64,000 nucleotides of DNA from CANLBN01 sp965230205 (GTDB lineage: Bacteria > Pseudomonadota > Gammaproteobacteria > Pseudomonadales > Cellvibrionaceae), in the NCBI GenBank assembly GCA_965230205.1, contig OZ245996.1, positions 4,315,979 through 4,379,978 on the forward strand. Reading direction: 5' to 3'. Below, in pieces: positions 8,551 through 16,407 of this stretch; positions within the stretch are counted from its first letter, which is position 1; every line of letters begins with the position of its first letter. A model generated the notes under the pieces. It searched no databases, had not been told where the DNA came from, and saw only the letters and a list, made by a program, of their open reading frames with translations. Both the position numbers and the translations under genes were made by a program.

Positions 8551-8671
8551 TCACTTAGAAAGCCGATCACCCTGATACGCAAGGCTAACAGAACCCCTTC
8601 TGGCAGTTAAACCATCTGAATCGGCATAAAATAGGGGGTTACCACGAATATAAGCAGTCAGATTATAGAAT
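8551..8671 (-). pseudogene. short Rhs/YD-repeat C-terminal remnant
   Basis: On the minus strand an open frame ending at 8551 includes NLTAYIRGNPLFYADSDGL, which matches the hyper-conserved end of Rhs/YD-repeat toxin cores (pattern NPxxYxDxxGL), followed by only 17 residues before a TGA. Upstream of about 8671 the same frame and the other frames show no Rhs sequence, so only the junction survives. It lies next to the putative immunity genes, as expected for a decayed polymorphic-toxin locus. The match is short and could be coincidence. The rest of 8490-8914 shows nothing else I can support. Confidence 0.4.
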
Positions 8672-8914
8672 AACACAGGGGGAAAAGTCATAAATAAGCG
8701 TACGCAACAGCTACCTAATACGTTTAAGCAGTCGTTACATGGCAAATTCACATAGCTCGATAATGTTATATATCCGCTATTTAAAGTCAGCCGCTTTATT
8801 AACAATAGTGAGTTATGGCGTAAATAGAGAGTGTTACTACAGAAGAGATTTCGTAAAGCAACTCATTATTTTACAAAGATGTTTCTGGAGCATCCATCAA
8901 AAATAAAATTCCCA

Positions 8915-9271
8915 TTAACGAGAAAAAAGAAACATAGTAATTGCTACACCCACAATAAATACCTTTAAGGCAATCGCGTACCAGCGAGGCATATATTTTA
9001 TGGGATCTTTAATTTTTCTTTTTTTGGTTAACGAAGGGAAAAATAACGCCCAACCAAACATAGCCGTACGCATCAAAAAGCCGGGAAATTGCGCCATAAA
9101 AATAGTTTCTACCGCAGTAAAATGCGGCTCTTTAAAATATTTTTCTAACAAGGTTTTAGGGGTAAAAATACTTAACAATAACCATGTTATTGGCATCCAA
9201 ATAACACCTGCGATAGAAATACCCATAAGAATTAAAAATAAAATATAAGATAATGGTTGGTCTATCGGCAC
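8915..9271 (-). CDS. small membrane protein, immunity-like, C-terminally frameshifted paralog
   Basis: 118 residues with three hydrophobic segments (about 8-38, 60-78 and 98-116). Over about 88 residues it is roughly 90% identical to the product of 9380-9772. The paralog has 7 A (plus strand) at 9430-9436; this copy has 6 at 8923-8928. One more base would continue the frame to a TAA at 8871-8873 and restore a tail (FSLMGILFLMDAPETSL) closely matching the paralog. As it stands the gene ends early in LFSR. It is probably a duplicated immunity gene that is damaged or phase-variable; its N-terminal first helix differs from the paralog. Confidence 0.6.
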   Translation of the reverse strand: MPIDQPLSYILFLILMGISIAGVIWMPITWLLLSIFTPKTLLEKYFKEPHFTAVETIFMAQFPGFLMRTAMFGWALFFPSLTKKRKIKDPIKYMPRWYAIALKVFIVGVAITMFLFSR

Positions 9272-9379
9272 AAGGTATCAATCCCACTCATGAAAGAATC
9301 ACTTGCCTTTTCAACTTGTGTCACGCGACTTAAATAGAAATAACCATTAATACAAATACTTGTAAAGCAGTTCATTGAC

Positions 9380-9772
9380 TTACATAGAAGCTTCTGGTGA
9401 GTCCATTAACAGCAAAATACCCAGTAGTGAAAAAAAGATAATCATAGTGATTCCCACACCCACAACAAGTACTTTTAAGGTAATAGCATACCAGCGAGGC
9501 ATATACTTTATGGGGTCTTTAATCTTTCTTTTTTTGGTTAATGATGGGAAAAACAACGCCCAACCAAACATAGCTGTACGCATTAAAAAACCAGGAAACT
9601 GCGCCATAAAAATGGTTTCGACCACAGTAAAATGTGGCTCTTTAAAATATTTATCCAATAAAGTTTTAGGCGTAAAGATACTTAATAATAACCATGTAAT
9701 TGGTGCCCACAATACAAAGAAAAACGTTATCCAAAACCAAACTATGAAAATCTGATGCCCCGTTATTTGCAC
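9380..9772 (-). CDS. small membrane protein, putative immunity protein to the LysM effector
   Basis: 130 residues, highly hydrophobic, with predicted helices near 7-32, 52-75 and 100-123 and a basic loop (SLTKKRKIKDPIKYMPRW). Its start overlaps the 3' end of the LysM-domain gene by 10 bp, so the two are translationally coupled. A small multi-helix membrane protein directly after a gene with a hydrophobic toxin-like C-terminus is the usual arrangement of pore-forming effector and immunity. I recognise no named family; the function is inferred from context and from the second near-identical copy just downstream. Confidence 0.6.
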   Translation of the reverse strand: MQITGHQIFIVWFWITFFFVLWAPITWLLLSIFTPKTLLDKYFKEPHFTVVETIFMAQFPGFLMRTAMFGWALFFPSLTKKRKIKDPIKYMPRWYAITLKVLVVGVGITMIIFFSLLGILLLMDSPEASM

Positions 9773-10830
9773 AATTGATCAACCTTTGACATTTTTACAA
9801 AATCCATTTTTTCACCAAACCTATTATATGCATACTTGGCCGTTTTTCCTGCCCCCATAGAAATAGCAGCAGCACCAACCCCTAATGCCAACGCAGTTAT
9901 CCAACCTGTTGGCGTAGCAATAAAATAGACACCTAGCACAAAAGTTGTTCCAACACTTGCAGCCGTACTACCAATAGTTTCAAAAAATATTTCATTTTTT
10001 TCCTGTTTTGATTGCGCCTGTGCAATGTTATAACACCCCATACCAACACCCGCAGCCGTTAAAATGGTACCCCCATGTTTGGCATATTGTGCCATACGAC
10101 CTAAGCGCCCTAGATGGCGGTCGATATTGGCGGTAGCCGGAATCGCTTTTGTACGATTAATACGGGCAGCTTCGCGCGCAGTTTTACCGTTTAACAATAG
10201 CTTTTCGAATGGGCCAATTTTTTGTGCGTATTTTTTAAGCGCCAATTGCCGGCGATAATCGTATTGATTTTTAGACAATCCACCACCCTGATACTGACCA
10301 TACAATACTTTCACTTCAGCAATAAAGGCATTATTCGATTGCGAAACCAAACCACCCCAAGCCGTAAAACCAGCGCCACTCGTGGTGCTCAAAATACCAT
10401 AATTTTCGTGTAGCCATGCTAACGCCCAGAAGGCTTCCTGCTCTTGCGGTGAGGATGGAATATGGTGTTTAAAACGCTCTTGATAATTACCCATCGGCTC
10501 TAAACGATGACGCGTTGCCACAGCAACCGGCTTTTCTTGATAAAAGTCATCCGGCACTGGGCAAAAAGCGGTTGCATTGTCTTCGTACAAAGGCATTAAC
10601 CGCAATAACTGGCCAGCAAAGATCTCGTTAGGGTCTTTAATGGAATCATTAAAATACACTACCGATGCCAACGCTGTTTTATAGCGTGGGTCAGTATAGT
10701 TAATACCATAGTATCGCGTAATAATTCGACTTAACGAGTCACCCGGTTTAATTTTATAAACAACAGGCGTTGCCGATATATTGTTAAGTGGGCGTTCGAG
10801 TTGTTGTATCAGAGTATCGGTGGCATCCAT
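9763..10830 (-). CDS. LysM protein with hydrophobic C-terminus, putative pore-forming effector
   Basis: About 355 residues from the ATG at 10830, 8 nt after a GGGAAG ribosome site; the TTG one codon upstream is less likely. There is no signal peptide. An N-terminal LysM domain (about 23-80) contains YKIKPGDSLSRII and IFAGQLLRLMP. A central Gln/Lys-rich region follows, then a Gly/Ala-rich C-terminal region (about 252-333) with three hydrophobic segments such as GTILTAAGVGMG and ITALALGVGAAA. LysM without a secretion signal plus a glycine-zipper-like hydrophobic end occurs in type VI-type effectors. The overlap with a small membrane protein gene supports a toxin-immunity pair. No secretion genes are in view, so the delivery route is unknown. 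Confidence 0.6.
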   Translation of the reverse strand: MDATDTLIQQLERPLNNISATPVVYKIKPGDSLSRIITRYYGINYTDPRYKTALASVVYFNDSIKDPNEIFAGQLLRLMPLYEDNATAFCPVPDDFYQEKPVAVATRHRLEPMGNYQERFKHHIPSSPQEQEAFWALAWLHENYGILSTTSGAGFTAWGGLVSQSNNAFIAEVKVLYGQYQGGGLSKNQYDYRRQLALKKYAQKIGPFEKLLLNGKTAREAARINRTKAIPATANIDRHLGRLGRMAQYAKHGGTILTAAGVGMGCYNIAQAQSKQEKNEIFFETIGSTAASVGTTFVLGVYFIATPTGWITALALGVGAAAISMGAGKTAKYAYNRFGEKMDFVKMSKVDQLCK

Positions 10831-11210
10831 CAATCTTCCCTTAAATTTGTATTATTAACGTCCTACTCTTGATGTACCTATCAAGTAGTGCACGAAGGGT
10901 AAGAAAAACACACCCTAGATGCAAGCCAGTATATGTGAACCAGCTCACACCTAACAAAAACCACACCTGATTGCAGCATTTAGCCACCTTATCGTTGAAA
11001 TTCACGCCATTATTGTATGTAAAGCTTTTCATGACTTTGAAAAGCTTATCGAATCACTTACTCTTAGCAAAAGTAATAATTGGAGTTGTTGATGTCTAAG
11101 GAAATATTATCCCTCCTTATAAAATTACTCTCCATAAATTAAAATCGATTAATTGTAAATAATATCAGCTTATATCTCTTATAGAATATTACGATGAAAG
11201 GGGTTAAGTT
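10831..11210. other. non-coding stretch with a perfect hairpin
   Basis: About 380 bp between the divergent effector gene and the 20-codon leader ORF. It holds AAGCTTTTCA (11022-11031) and TGAAAAGCTT (11038-11047), a perfect 10-bp stem with a 6-nt loop, which could act as an operator or an RNA structure for either direction. A 63-codon minus-strand frame across it lacks convincing coding features. Confidence 0.4.
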
Positions 11211-11273
11211 ATGAAAAGCTTACTAAATGCAATCCCCCACTCTGATAAAGTAGAGAACAAACTATGGATGTAA
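11211..11273 (+). CDS. 20-residue leader ORF overlapping the next gene
   Basis: ATG at 11211 follows a strong AAAGGGG ribosome site with about 7 nt spacing and runs 20 codons (MKSLLNAIPHSDKVENKLWM) to a TAA at 11271-11273. The next gene starts at 11264 inside it in another frame. That gene has a weaker ribosome site of its own, so translation is probably coupled through this leader. The peptide is too short to assign a role. Confidence 0.4.
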   Translation: MKSLLNAIPHSDKVENKLWM

Positions 11274-11986
11274 AAATAGTATCAATAATAGTTGGCGGGA
11301 TAATTGGTGCTGTAATTAGTTTTTTGGGGTTTCAATACAAGCTTAGAATAGACAGAATAGAAAAGCTCAACATAGCTTTATATAGGTTAATGGAAGTTTG
11401 GGTATTAATTGGTACAGCAAAGCTAATTCGCAGTAAAAATTTTATCGACAAACTTTCAAATGAAGTAATAAAAAGCTTTCCTGCCGAAAAAATTGATGAA
11501 ACAATAAAAGAAAATATTAAAGAGGGTATGTTGCTTGCAACACCATTATTAATCTCTATTGATAAAAATGAGTCATTTCTCGACAAATATTCAAGCTCTG
11601 TGTCTGAATTAGCCTCCATATATCCTATCAAAGCTTTCGAAATGAATAGCAATCAATTTTTAATGAAATACCTTAAAAATATTGATGCACTGAAAAATCA
11701 AGAGCCAGATTCGCAAACAAACCATATTATCATAGAAAGGCTAAGAGATTTTGCATTGGAAGATGCTTTTAAAGAATTTGAAAATGACCTTAAATACTTA
11801 GCTAAGAAATCTGGAATTTGGAATTATTTTTTCTTACTCAAACGGGTATCTAGAATAAAGCAAAAAATTGAGAGCATTCATGAAATGGAAATGAGCAAAA
11901 ACATTAATAAAATTATAGGGCCTGCTATTCAAGCACACTATGATAGTTTAGGTATTAAAAACCCAAACTTAAAGACTCAGACCTAA
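11264..11986 (+). CDS. unidentified membrane-anchored helical protein
   Basis: 240 residues, very AT-rich codons. One N-terminal hydrophobic helix (about 4-22, VSIIVGGIIGAVISFLGF) is followed by Lys/Glu/Ile-rich, mostly helical sequence, expected to face the cytoplasm because the residues after the helix are basic (YKLRIDRIEK). No catalytic motif is visible. It is followed 43 bp downstream by the 232-residue gene on the same strand, so the two may form an operon. Base composition and lack of recognisable homology fit acquired accessory DNA. Confidence 0.55.
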   Translation: MDVKIVSIIVGGIIGAVISFLGFQYKLRIDRIEKLNIALYRLMEVWVLIGTAKLIRSKNFIDKLSNEVIKSFPAEKIDETIKENIKEGMLLATPLLISIDKNESFLDKYSSSVSELASIYPIKAFEMNSNQFLMKYLKNIDALKNQEPDSQTNHIIIERLRDFALEDAFKEFENDLKYLAKKSGIWNYFFLLKRVSRIKQKIESIHEMEMSKNINKIIGPAIQAHYDSLGIKNPNLKTQT

Positions 11987-12029
11987 ATAAAATCAGCAGG
12001 TATCTATTCCAACAACTAATAACGAAAGT

Positions 12030-12728
12030 ATGATTTCAGCAAAAAATAAAGACGAACTATTATACTTTCTATCTAACATTGATATCTCAGTACCAAGGCG
12101 GTTTGATGGCAGGACGACAGATCATGTTGAACGCTATTCTATTTGTTACCTGCTTGCCACCTTAGCTGAATTAGATGTATTGAACTATCCTATCGATCTA
12201 CAAAAATCAGAGCGTCCTGATTTTATACTATCTGAGAAAGGAAAAATAACTGGGATTGAGCATACAGAGGCAATATCAGTAAATGTTGCCCATAGTGATG
12301 CTCTAAATGATAAAGGTTATGGGCCCAAAGTACGTTACATTAAGCGTTCAAAGCCTGGAGAGAAAAAGAGAAAAGCAAAACAACTAATTCTTGAAATTGA
12401 AGAGAATAAACCAAGTGGCCCTTGGATGGGAGATTCAGTAGAAAAAGAGTGGGTTGAAGCAATGTGTCATTTTACTGACCGAAAATTTAACTCTAGTAAA
12501 AAAATAGGCTATTCACATTTTGAGAAAAATAGTCTACTGATTTATGATAACTGGAGGCTTCCCGCATTAGATCTAGATGAAGCGCTACCTAGATATTTTA
12601 AACGATGCATAATTAATAGTTATTTTATGATTTTTGATGATATTTACATACAAACAGATAACTATCTATGCAAGGTTAACAAAAAGATGTTTCAAAAATA
12701 CAACCTAAGTCAATTATGGAAGAATTGA
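12030..12728 (+). CDS. unidentified protein, possibly PD-(D/E)xK nuclease-like
   Basis: 232 residues, soluble. The stretch SERPDFILSEKGKITGIEHTEA (residues about 60-81) resembles the PD-(D/E)xK core: PD, a beta hairpin, then an acidic residue on the next strand, with GIEHTE in place of the usual ExK. Basic patches follow (YIKRSKPGEKKRKAK). The C-terminal part contains NSLLIYDNW and IINSYFMIFDDIYI, which look like beta strands. This is a weak fold-level impression only. It sits downstream of the 240-residue gene and ends about 180 bp before tRNA-Ala, within the AT-rich segment. Confidence 0.5.
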   Translation: MISAKNKDELLYFLSNIDISVPRRFDGRTTDHVERYSICYLLATLAELDVLNYPIDLQKSERPDFILSEKGKITGIEHTEAISVNVAHSDALNDKGYGPKVRYIKRSKPGEKKRKAKQLILEIEENKPSGPWMGDSVEKEWVEAMCHFTDRKFNSSKKIGYSHFEKNSLLIYDNWRLPALDLDEALPRYFKRCIINSYFMIFDDIYIQTDNYLCKVNKKMFQKYNLSQLWKN

Positions 12729-12845
12729 ACCCTTATAGAATCTAGTCAGCACTGAAAGAAATGACCACACTTATAGCCATTATTAGTTAGCTTCTCCTAA
12801 CCAAGGCTTTAAAGCTTCCACAAAACTCACTCCCACCCCATAAAC

Positions 12846-12883
12846 AAAAAAGCCTAACAACGACTGTTAAGCTTTTTAGGCTT
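12846..12883 (-). terminator. Rho-independent terminator of tRNA-Ala
   Basis: On the minus strand AAGCCTAA (12883-12876) pairs with TTAGGCTT (12857-12850), and a T-run follows directly. It lies about 20 bp past the CCA end of the tRNA. Confidence 0.65.
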
Positions 12884-12904
12884 CCTTTAAATTAAAGGGT
12901 TATT

Positions 12905-12980
12905 TGGTGGAGCCTAGCGGGATCGAACCGCTGACCTCAACACTGCCAGTGTTGCGCTCTCCCAGCTGAGCTAAGGCCCC
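12905..12980 (-). tRNA. tRNA-Ala (anticodon GGC)
   Basis: The minus strand reads as a full cloverleaf. The acceptor is GGGGCCT paired with AGGCTCC, including the G3-U70 pair that marks alanine tRNAs. The D-arm begins AGCTCAGCTGGGAGAGC, the anticodon stem CAACA/TGTTG carries loop CTGGCAG with anticodon GGC, and the T-arm contains GGTTCGATCC. The discriminator base is A and CCA is encoded (12907-12905). It lies downstream of gltX on the same strand with its own promoter at 13011-13039. Its 3' end faces the AT-rich accessory segment. Confidence 0.95.
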
Positions 12981-13010
12981 ATATAGCAAGAACTGCTTTG
13001 AAGGACGCGC

Positions 13011-13039
13011 ATTCTACCGCTAAGGCCTCTAGCTGACAA
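13011..13039 (-). promoter_or_regulatory. sigma-70 promoter of tRNA-Ala
   Basis: On the minus strand TTGTCA (13039-13034) and TAGAAT (13016-13011) are separated by exactly 17 bp. A GC-rich discriminator (GCGCGTCC) follows, as in stringently controlled stable-RNA promoters. The tRNA begins about 30 bp downstream of the -10. Confidence 0.7.
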
Positions 13040-13067
13040 CCGCTATATTTAAATTTACCGAAGGCGG

Positions 13068-14570
13068 TTACTCGCTCTTTGGTGAATCTAGTTGTTGGTA
13101 TGCCTTTTCCAGTTTCTTCAACTGCTTTTTCCCCGGCTCACCACAAATGCCATTTAGCGTATACCTTAGGCGTGCGCGCGTGATTTCGGGGCCGAGTAAT
13201 GCCATGGCATCCATCACTGAGAATGAAGAGGTAGTGCCCGAGATAGCAAGGAATAACGGTGCCAAGAAGTCTTTCAACTTAATGCCCATACCATCGGCTA
13301 AGGCTTTCAGCTCCTGGAATATGCTATCGCGCTGCCAGTCATTTAGGGCCTCCATTCTCCATAGAGAGAATTGCAGCACTTCTTTTAACTGTTCTTCGCT
13401 GAGTTTTAATTCAGCAAATTTAGCCGGCTCTAATGGCAACATCCCTGACGATAAAAATGCAGTCAGTGGTATAAAGTCGCTGAGGGTTTCCATTCGAGGA
13501 ATGGCATGAGGCAATACTTTCATTAAGTTATCGCGATTCAGTGCCCACGTCTGCAAGCGGTCCGCTAACTGATCTACTGAGAGATCTTCACGCATCCATA
13601 AGCCATTTAACCAAGAGAGTTTTTCAGCATCAAAGATAGGCCCGCCTAAAGAAACCCGGTTAATATCGAACTCGCTTACCATGTCATCTAGGGTAAATTT
13701 CTCACGCTCATCAGGCATAGACCAACCCATGCGGCCTAAATAATTCAACAGGGCTTCAGGTAAAAAGCCCATGCGCTGGTAGTACAGGATGCTGGTTGGG
13801 TTTTTGCGTTTGCTGAGTTTGGATTTATCCGGGTTACGCAATAGTGGTAAATGGCACAGTACCGGCATATCCCAACCGAAGTATTGGTAGAGCAATTTAT
13901 GCTTGGGAGCTGAGTTAATCCACTCTTCGCCACGAATCACATGGGTGATTTCCATTAAATGGTCATCCACCACATTGGCTAAATGGTAAGTAGGTAAACC
14001 GTCGGACTTAAGCAAGATTTGCGCATCGACCTGCCCCCAATCCAGCTCAATGGTTCCGCGCAGCATATCGTCAATCGGGCAAGGGCCGTCTTCTTCTGGC
14101 ACTTTCATACGCACAACAGCGGGCATACCCGCGGCTTTGCGTCGGGCCACTTCCTCTTCAGGCAGCAATAGCTCGCTTGGTTTAAGCGCTGTAAAGCCAC
14201 CTTGAGCACGCCGCGCTTCACGCAGTTCATTCAATTCTTCTGGCGTACGGTAACAATAAAAAGCATGGCCTGCATCTACCAGCTGGTCGGCATATTTTTT
14301 ATAAATATCGGCTCGTTCGCTCTGTCGGTAAGGGCCATGAGGACCACCAACATCTGGACCTTCAGCCCACTCCAACCCCAGCCATCTCAGGCTATCAAAA
14401 ATAGCTTGTTCTGATTCACTGGTTGAACGAGCCTGATCAGTATCTTCGATACGTAAGATAAATTCCCCACCATGTTGACGAGAGAAGCAATAGTTAAACA
14501 AGGCAATATAAGCAGTACCAACATGAGGGTCGCCTGTAGGTGAAGGCGCAATTCGAGTACGAACGGTCAT
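13068..14570 (-). CDS. gltX: glutamyl-tRNA synthetase
   Basis: 500 residues. This class I aminoacyl-tRNA synthetase charges tRNA-Glu with glutamate in the cytoplasm. The HIGH-type motif is at residues 9-21 (PSPTGDPHVGTAY), the ATP-site KMSKS-type motif is KLSKR at 251-255, and the family stretch FILRIEDTDQARS is at 37-49. Length is close to the family norm. A TATAAT at 14614-14609, about 40 bp before the ATG, is a likely -10 element; no clear -35 is visible. The C-terminal anticodon-binding domain is intact (ends in GEPGKKQLKKLEKAY). Confidence 0.97.
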   Translation of the reverse strand: MTVRTRIAPSPTGDPHVGTAYIALFNYCFSRQHGGEFILRIEDTDQARSTSESEQAIFDSLRWLGLEWAEGPDVGGPHGPYRQSERADIYKKYADQLVDAGHAFYCYRTPEELNELREARRAQGGFTALKPSELLLPEEEVARRKAAGMPAVVRMKVPEEDGPCPIDDMLRGTIELDWGQVDAQILLKSDGLPTYHLANVVDDHLMEITHVIRGEEWINSAPKHKLLYQYFGWDMPVLCHLPLLRNPDKSKLSKRKNPTSILYYQRMGFLPEALLNYLGRMGWSMPDEREKFTLDDMVSEFDINRVSLGGPIFDAEKLSWLNGLWMREDLSVDQLADRLQTWALNRDNLMKVLPHAIPRMETLSDFIPLTAFLSSGMLPLEPAKFAELKLSEEQLKEVLQFSLWRMEALNDWQRDSIFQELKALADGMGIKLKDFLAPLFLAISGTTSSFSVMDAMALLGPEITRARLRYTLNGICGEPGKKQLKKLEKAYQQLDSPKSE

Positions 14571-15027
14571 AGGTTATTCATTCTATAGTGGATAGTAAAA
14601 ATGGCGGCATTATACCCTGTTGATTACCCTTTTTCTGACATTCTCTTCGATGCCGACAAATATAGTCATTAGCTAATGGGGTAATGGCTGGCTTTCTAAC
14701 AATACAGTAGCCAAAAACCCTCAAGTAAAGACCATACAAAAAGAACTGTTAAATTTATATCTAGTCTCAAAAAATCATTACTATGCCAAAGCACCGAATA
14801 TATCTAGATAAAATTAAATAGCAGGCTAATGACAAGGGCAAAAAATGTTCGTTATCAACGACAATATCAATAAAAAAACACGATTGGCATTTAAATAAAC
14901 ATCATTTTTACAAAAGAAACTATAATTTTCTTATACATAGTAAATTTATTTAATAAGGCAAGAAGGCACCATACTTGTACACAATAACCTTACCGCCAGA
15001 TGAAGAGAGCCGTCGTATAAGGATTTT
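14571..15027. other. non-coding divergent region
   Basis: About 450 bp between gltX (leftward) and the 176-residue gene (rightward). Apart from the gltX -10-like TATAAT near 14609-14614 I see no structured RNA, repeat or gene in it. Confidence 0.4.
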
Positions 15028-15558
15028 ATGCGTATGAAAATACCTGAAGTTTCTGGTACCTCTTGTGCCTTTATTCCTGTCTATTGTTATTACGACAGAG
15101 ATCATGGTGGCGAAGTAAAAACACCTATTCTATTAATGGATAGTGAGAGCTTTCTTATGAAAGCCATTATCTTAGATATTGATCCCAGTATATTTACCGA
15201 AGACGAACTAAAAGATAACTTTATTGAAGCGTATTATAAATCTGCCTCTGATAAGCAAGAAAAGCATGACTCACTGGATGCTTATGATATATACCCACAA
15301 TTAGCGACAACCTTACATACCGATAATGAAGAAATATCGATCTACATTTGCGAGTTATATGAAAATAGCGAGCGATATTTTAAAAAATCAAATAAAAGTA
15401 AAGTCACTGAATTAGTGAGTTATCGACAAGGTATTGATGAATTAATTAAAAGTGGCGTGCTGGAACCGTTAACAGAAAAAATATTAATTTGCTTATCAGA
15501 AGATAATTATATTACTGCAGAGAATGACGACAATTCGAATTCTGTTGAACTCTTTTAG
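15028..15558 (+). CDS. unidentified acidic protein with C-terminal VELF tail
   Basis: 176 residues, acidic, no signal or membrane helix, with an AAGGA ribosome site before ATG-CGT-ATG. No family recognised. It converges on the last receiver gene of the signalling block with only 6 bp between the stops. Its last residues, NSNSVELF, resemble the ends of CheD (SGDIDLF) and of the receptor-like protein at 35259-36236 (EGDIELF) in the neighbouring cluster, which hints that it also interacts with the signalling proteins. That link is an inference from a four-residue similarity plus proximity. Confidence 0.6.
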   Translation: MRMKIPEVSGTSCAFIPVYCYYDRDHGGEVKTPILLMDSESFLMKAIILDIDPSIFTEDELKDNFIEAYYKSASDKQEKHDSLDAYDIYPQLATTLHTDNEEISIYICELYENSERYFKKSNKSKVTELVSYRQGIDELIKSGVLEPLTEKILICLSEDNYITAENDDNSNSVELF

Positions 15559-15564
15559 TGCTAA

Positions 15565-15942
15565 TTAATGCAAGTTTAAACAATTACATAATTGGCCAGG
15601 ATGTATGGGCTTTACCAGTATTTTTTTAACCTGCTGATAACATAAACAGCGTTCGTAGTCTTCATTTTTTATAGATCCTGACAGCATAATGATATCAGTT
15701 GAGTGGTTCGTGTTTATGCCGTCATACACTTCAAGGAAATCATAGCCATCCATTCCAGGCATATTGATATCAAGAAATATTACATCAATATCATTAACTG
15801 ACGTTTCTATAAAAGATAGGGCCTCTTGGGCACCAAATGCTCGATTAACAACAATGGATGTATCGTAACTTTCTATAAAATGTTGACACAAAAACTGGTC
15901 GGCTTCATTATCGTCCACTACTAATACATGGGACGCTACCAT
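15565..15942 (-). CDS. single-domain response regulator (receiver)
   Basis: 125 residues, entirely a CheY-like receiver. The acidic pocket is Asp10-Asp11, the phosphoacceptor Asp58 (VIFLDINMPGMDGYD), the switch Ser88 and the conserved Lys111-Pro112. There is no output domain, so it acts by protein contact. It is the last gene of the long minus-strand signalling block. The hybrid kinases upstream end in HPt domains and are plausible phosphodonors. Confidence 0.88.
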   Translation of the reverse strand: MVASHVLVVDDNEADQFLCQHFIESYDTSIVVNRAFGAQEALSFIETSVNDIDVIFLDINMPGMDGYDFLEVYDGINTNHSTDIIMLSGSIKNEDYERCLCYQQVKKILVKPIHPGQLCNCLNLH

Positions 15943-15992
15943 AGTTAAACCTCATTACCTCTACTTTTAAGTTTCCTATAGCTTAAATAGCA

Positions 15993-16379
15993 TTAATGTT
16001 TCCTGTTAAAAAAAGCATCAAGTCTTCCAGCAAAGGCATTAACATCTGTCGGGTTAATCGCTTTCTCAATATAGTGCAAATCTATTTCATCAGCTTTATG
16101 TTGTAGTTCAGCTAGCTTATTACCACTCATTAGTGTGATTTTCTCTACAGAAACTCCACGCTCCACTAACAATTTAGCAGTTTCATAACCACTAGGCTGA
16201 CTGACATTGGCATCCAGTAAAAACCAATCGATATCTGACATCTCAGTTTGTTTATCAAGCACCCCTTGACCCGAAGGCACGTCGATATACCTTGCATCAT
16301 CAAAAATTTGTGATACGGCTTCTTTAACTAACATTCGAGAAAACAAACTGTTATCAGCAACGATTATATTATTTGGCAT
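15993..16379 (-). CDS. divergent single-domain receiver protein
   Basis: 128 residues with a receiver fold. Phosphoacceptor Asp56 (WFLLDANVSQPSGYE) is kept, but the acidic pocket is reduced to one Asp9 followed by Asn (VADNS), and the usual KP is KA (EKAINPTDV). Phosphorylation is possible but probably weaker or differently tuned than in the neighbour. It lies 50 bp upstream of the 125-residue receiver, in the same direction. Partner unknown. Confidence 0.78.
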   Translation of the reverse strand: MPNNIIVADNSLFSRMLVKEAVSQIFDDARYIDVPSGQGVLDKQTEMSDIDWFLLDANVSQPSGYETAKLLVERGVSVEKITLMSGNKLAELQHKADEIDLHYIEKAINPTDVNAFAGRLDAFFNRKH

Positions 16380-16407
16380 ACTACTTACTCACTTCTCACC
16401 AATTTCT

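Noticed and set aside
10841..11032. 63-codon minus-strand frame just upstream of the LysM gene
   Set aside because: No recognisable domain and no clear ribosome site, and its start codon falls inside a hairpin; treated as non-coding.
12905..12980. Attachment-site duplication of the tRNA-Ala 3' end
   Set aside because: I found no second copy of the tRNA 3' sequence and no integrase in the window, so an att site is not annotated.
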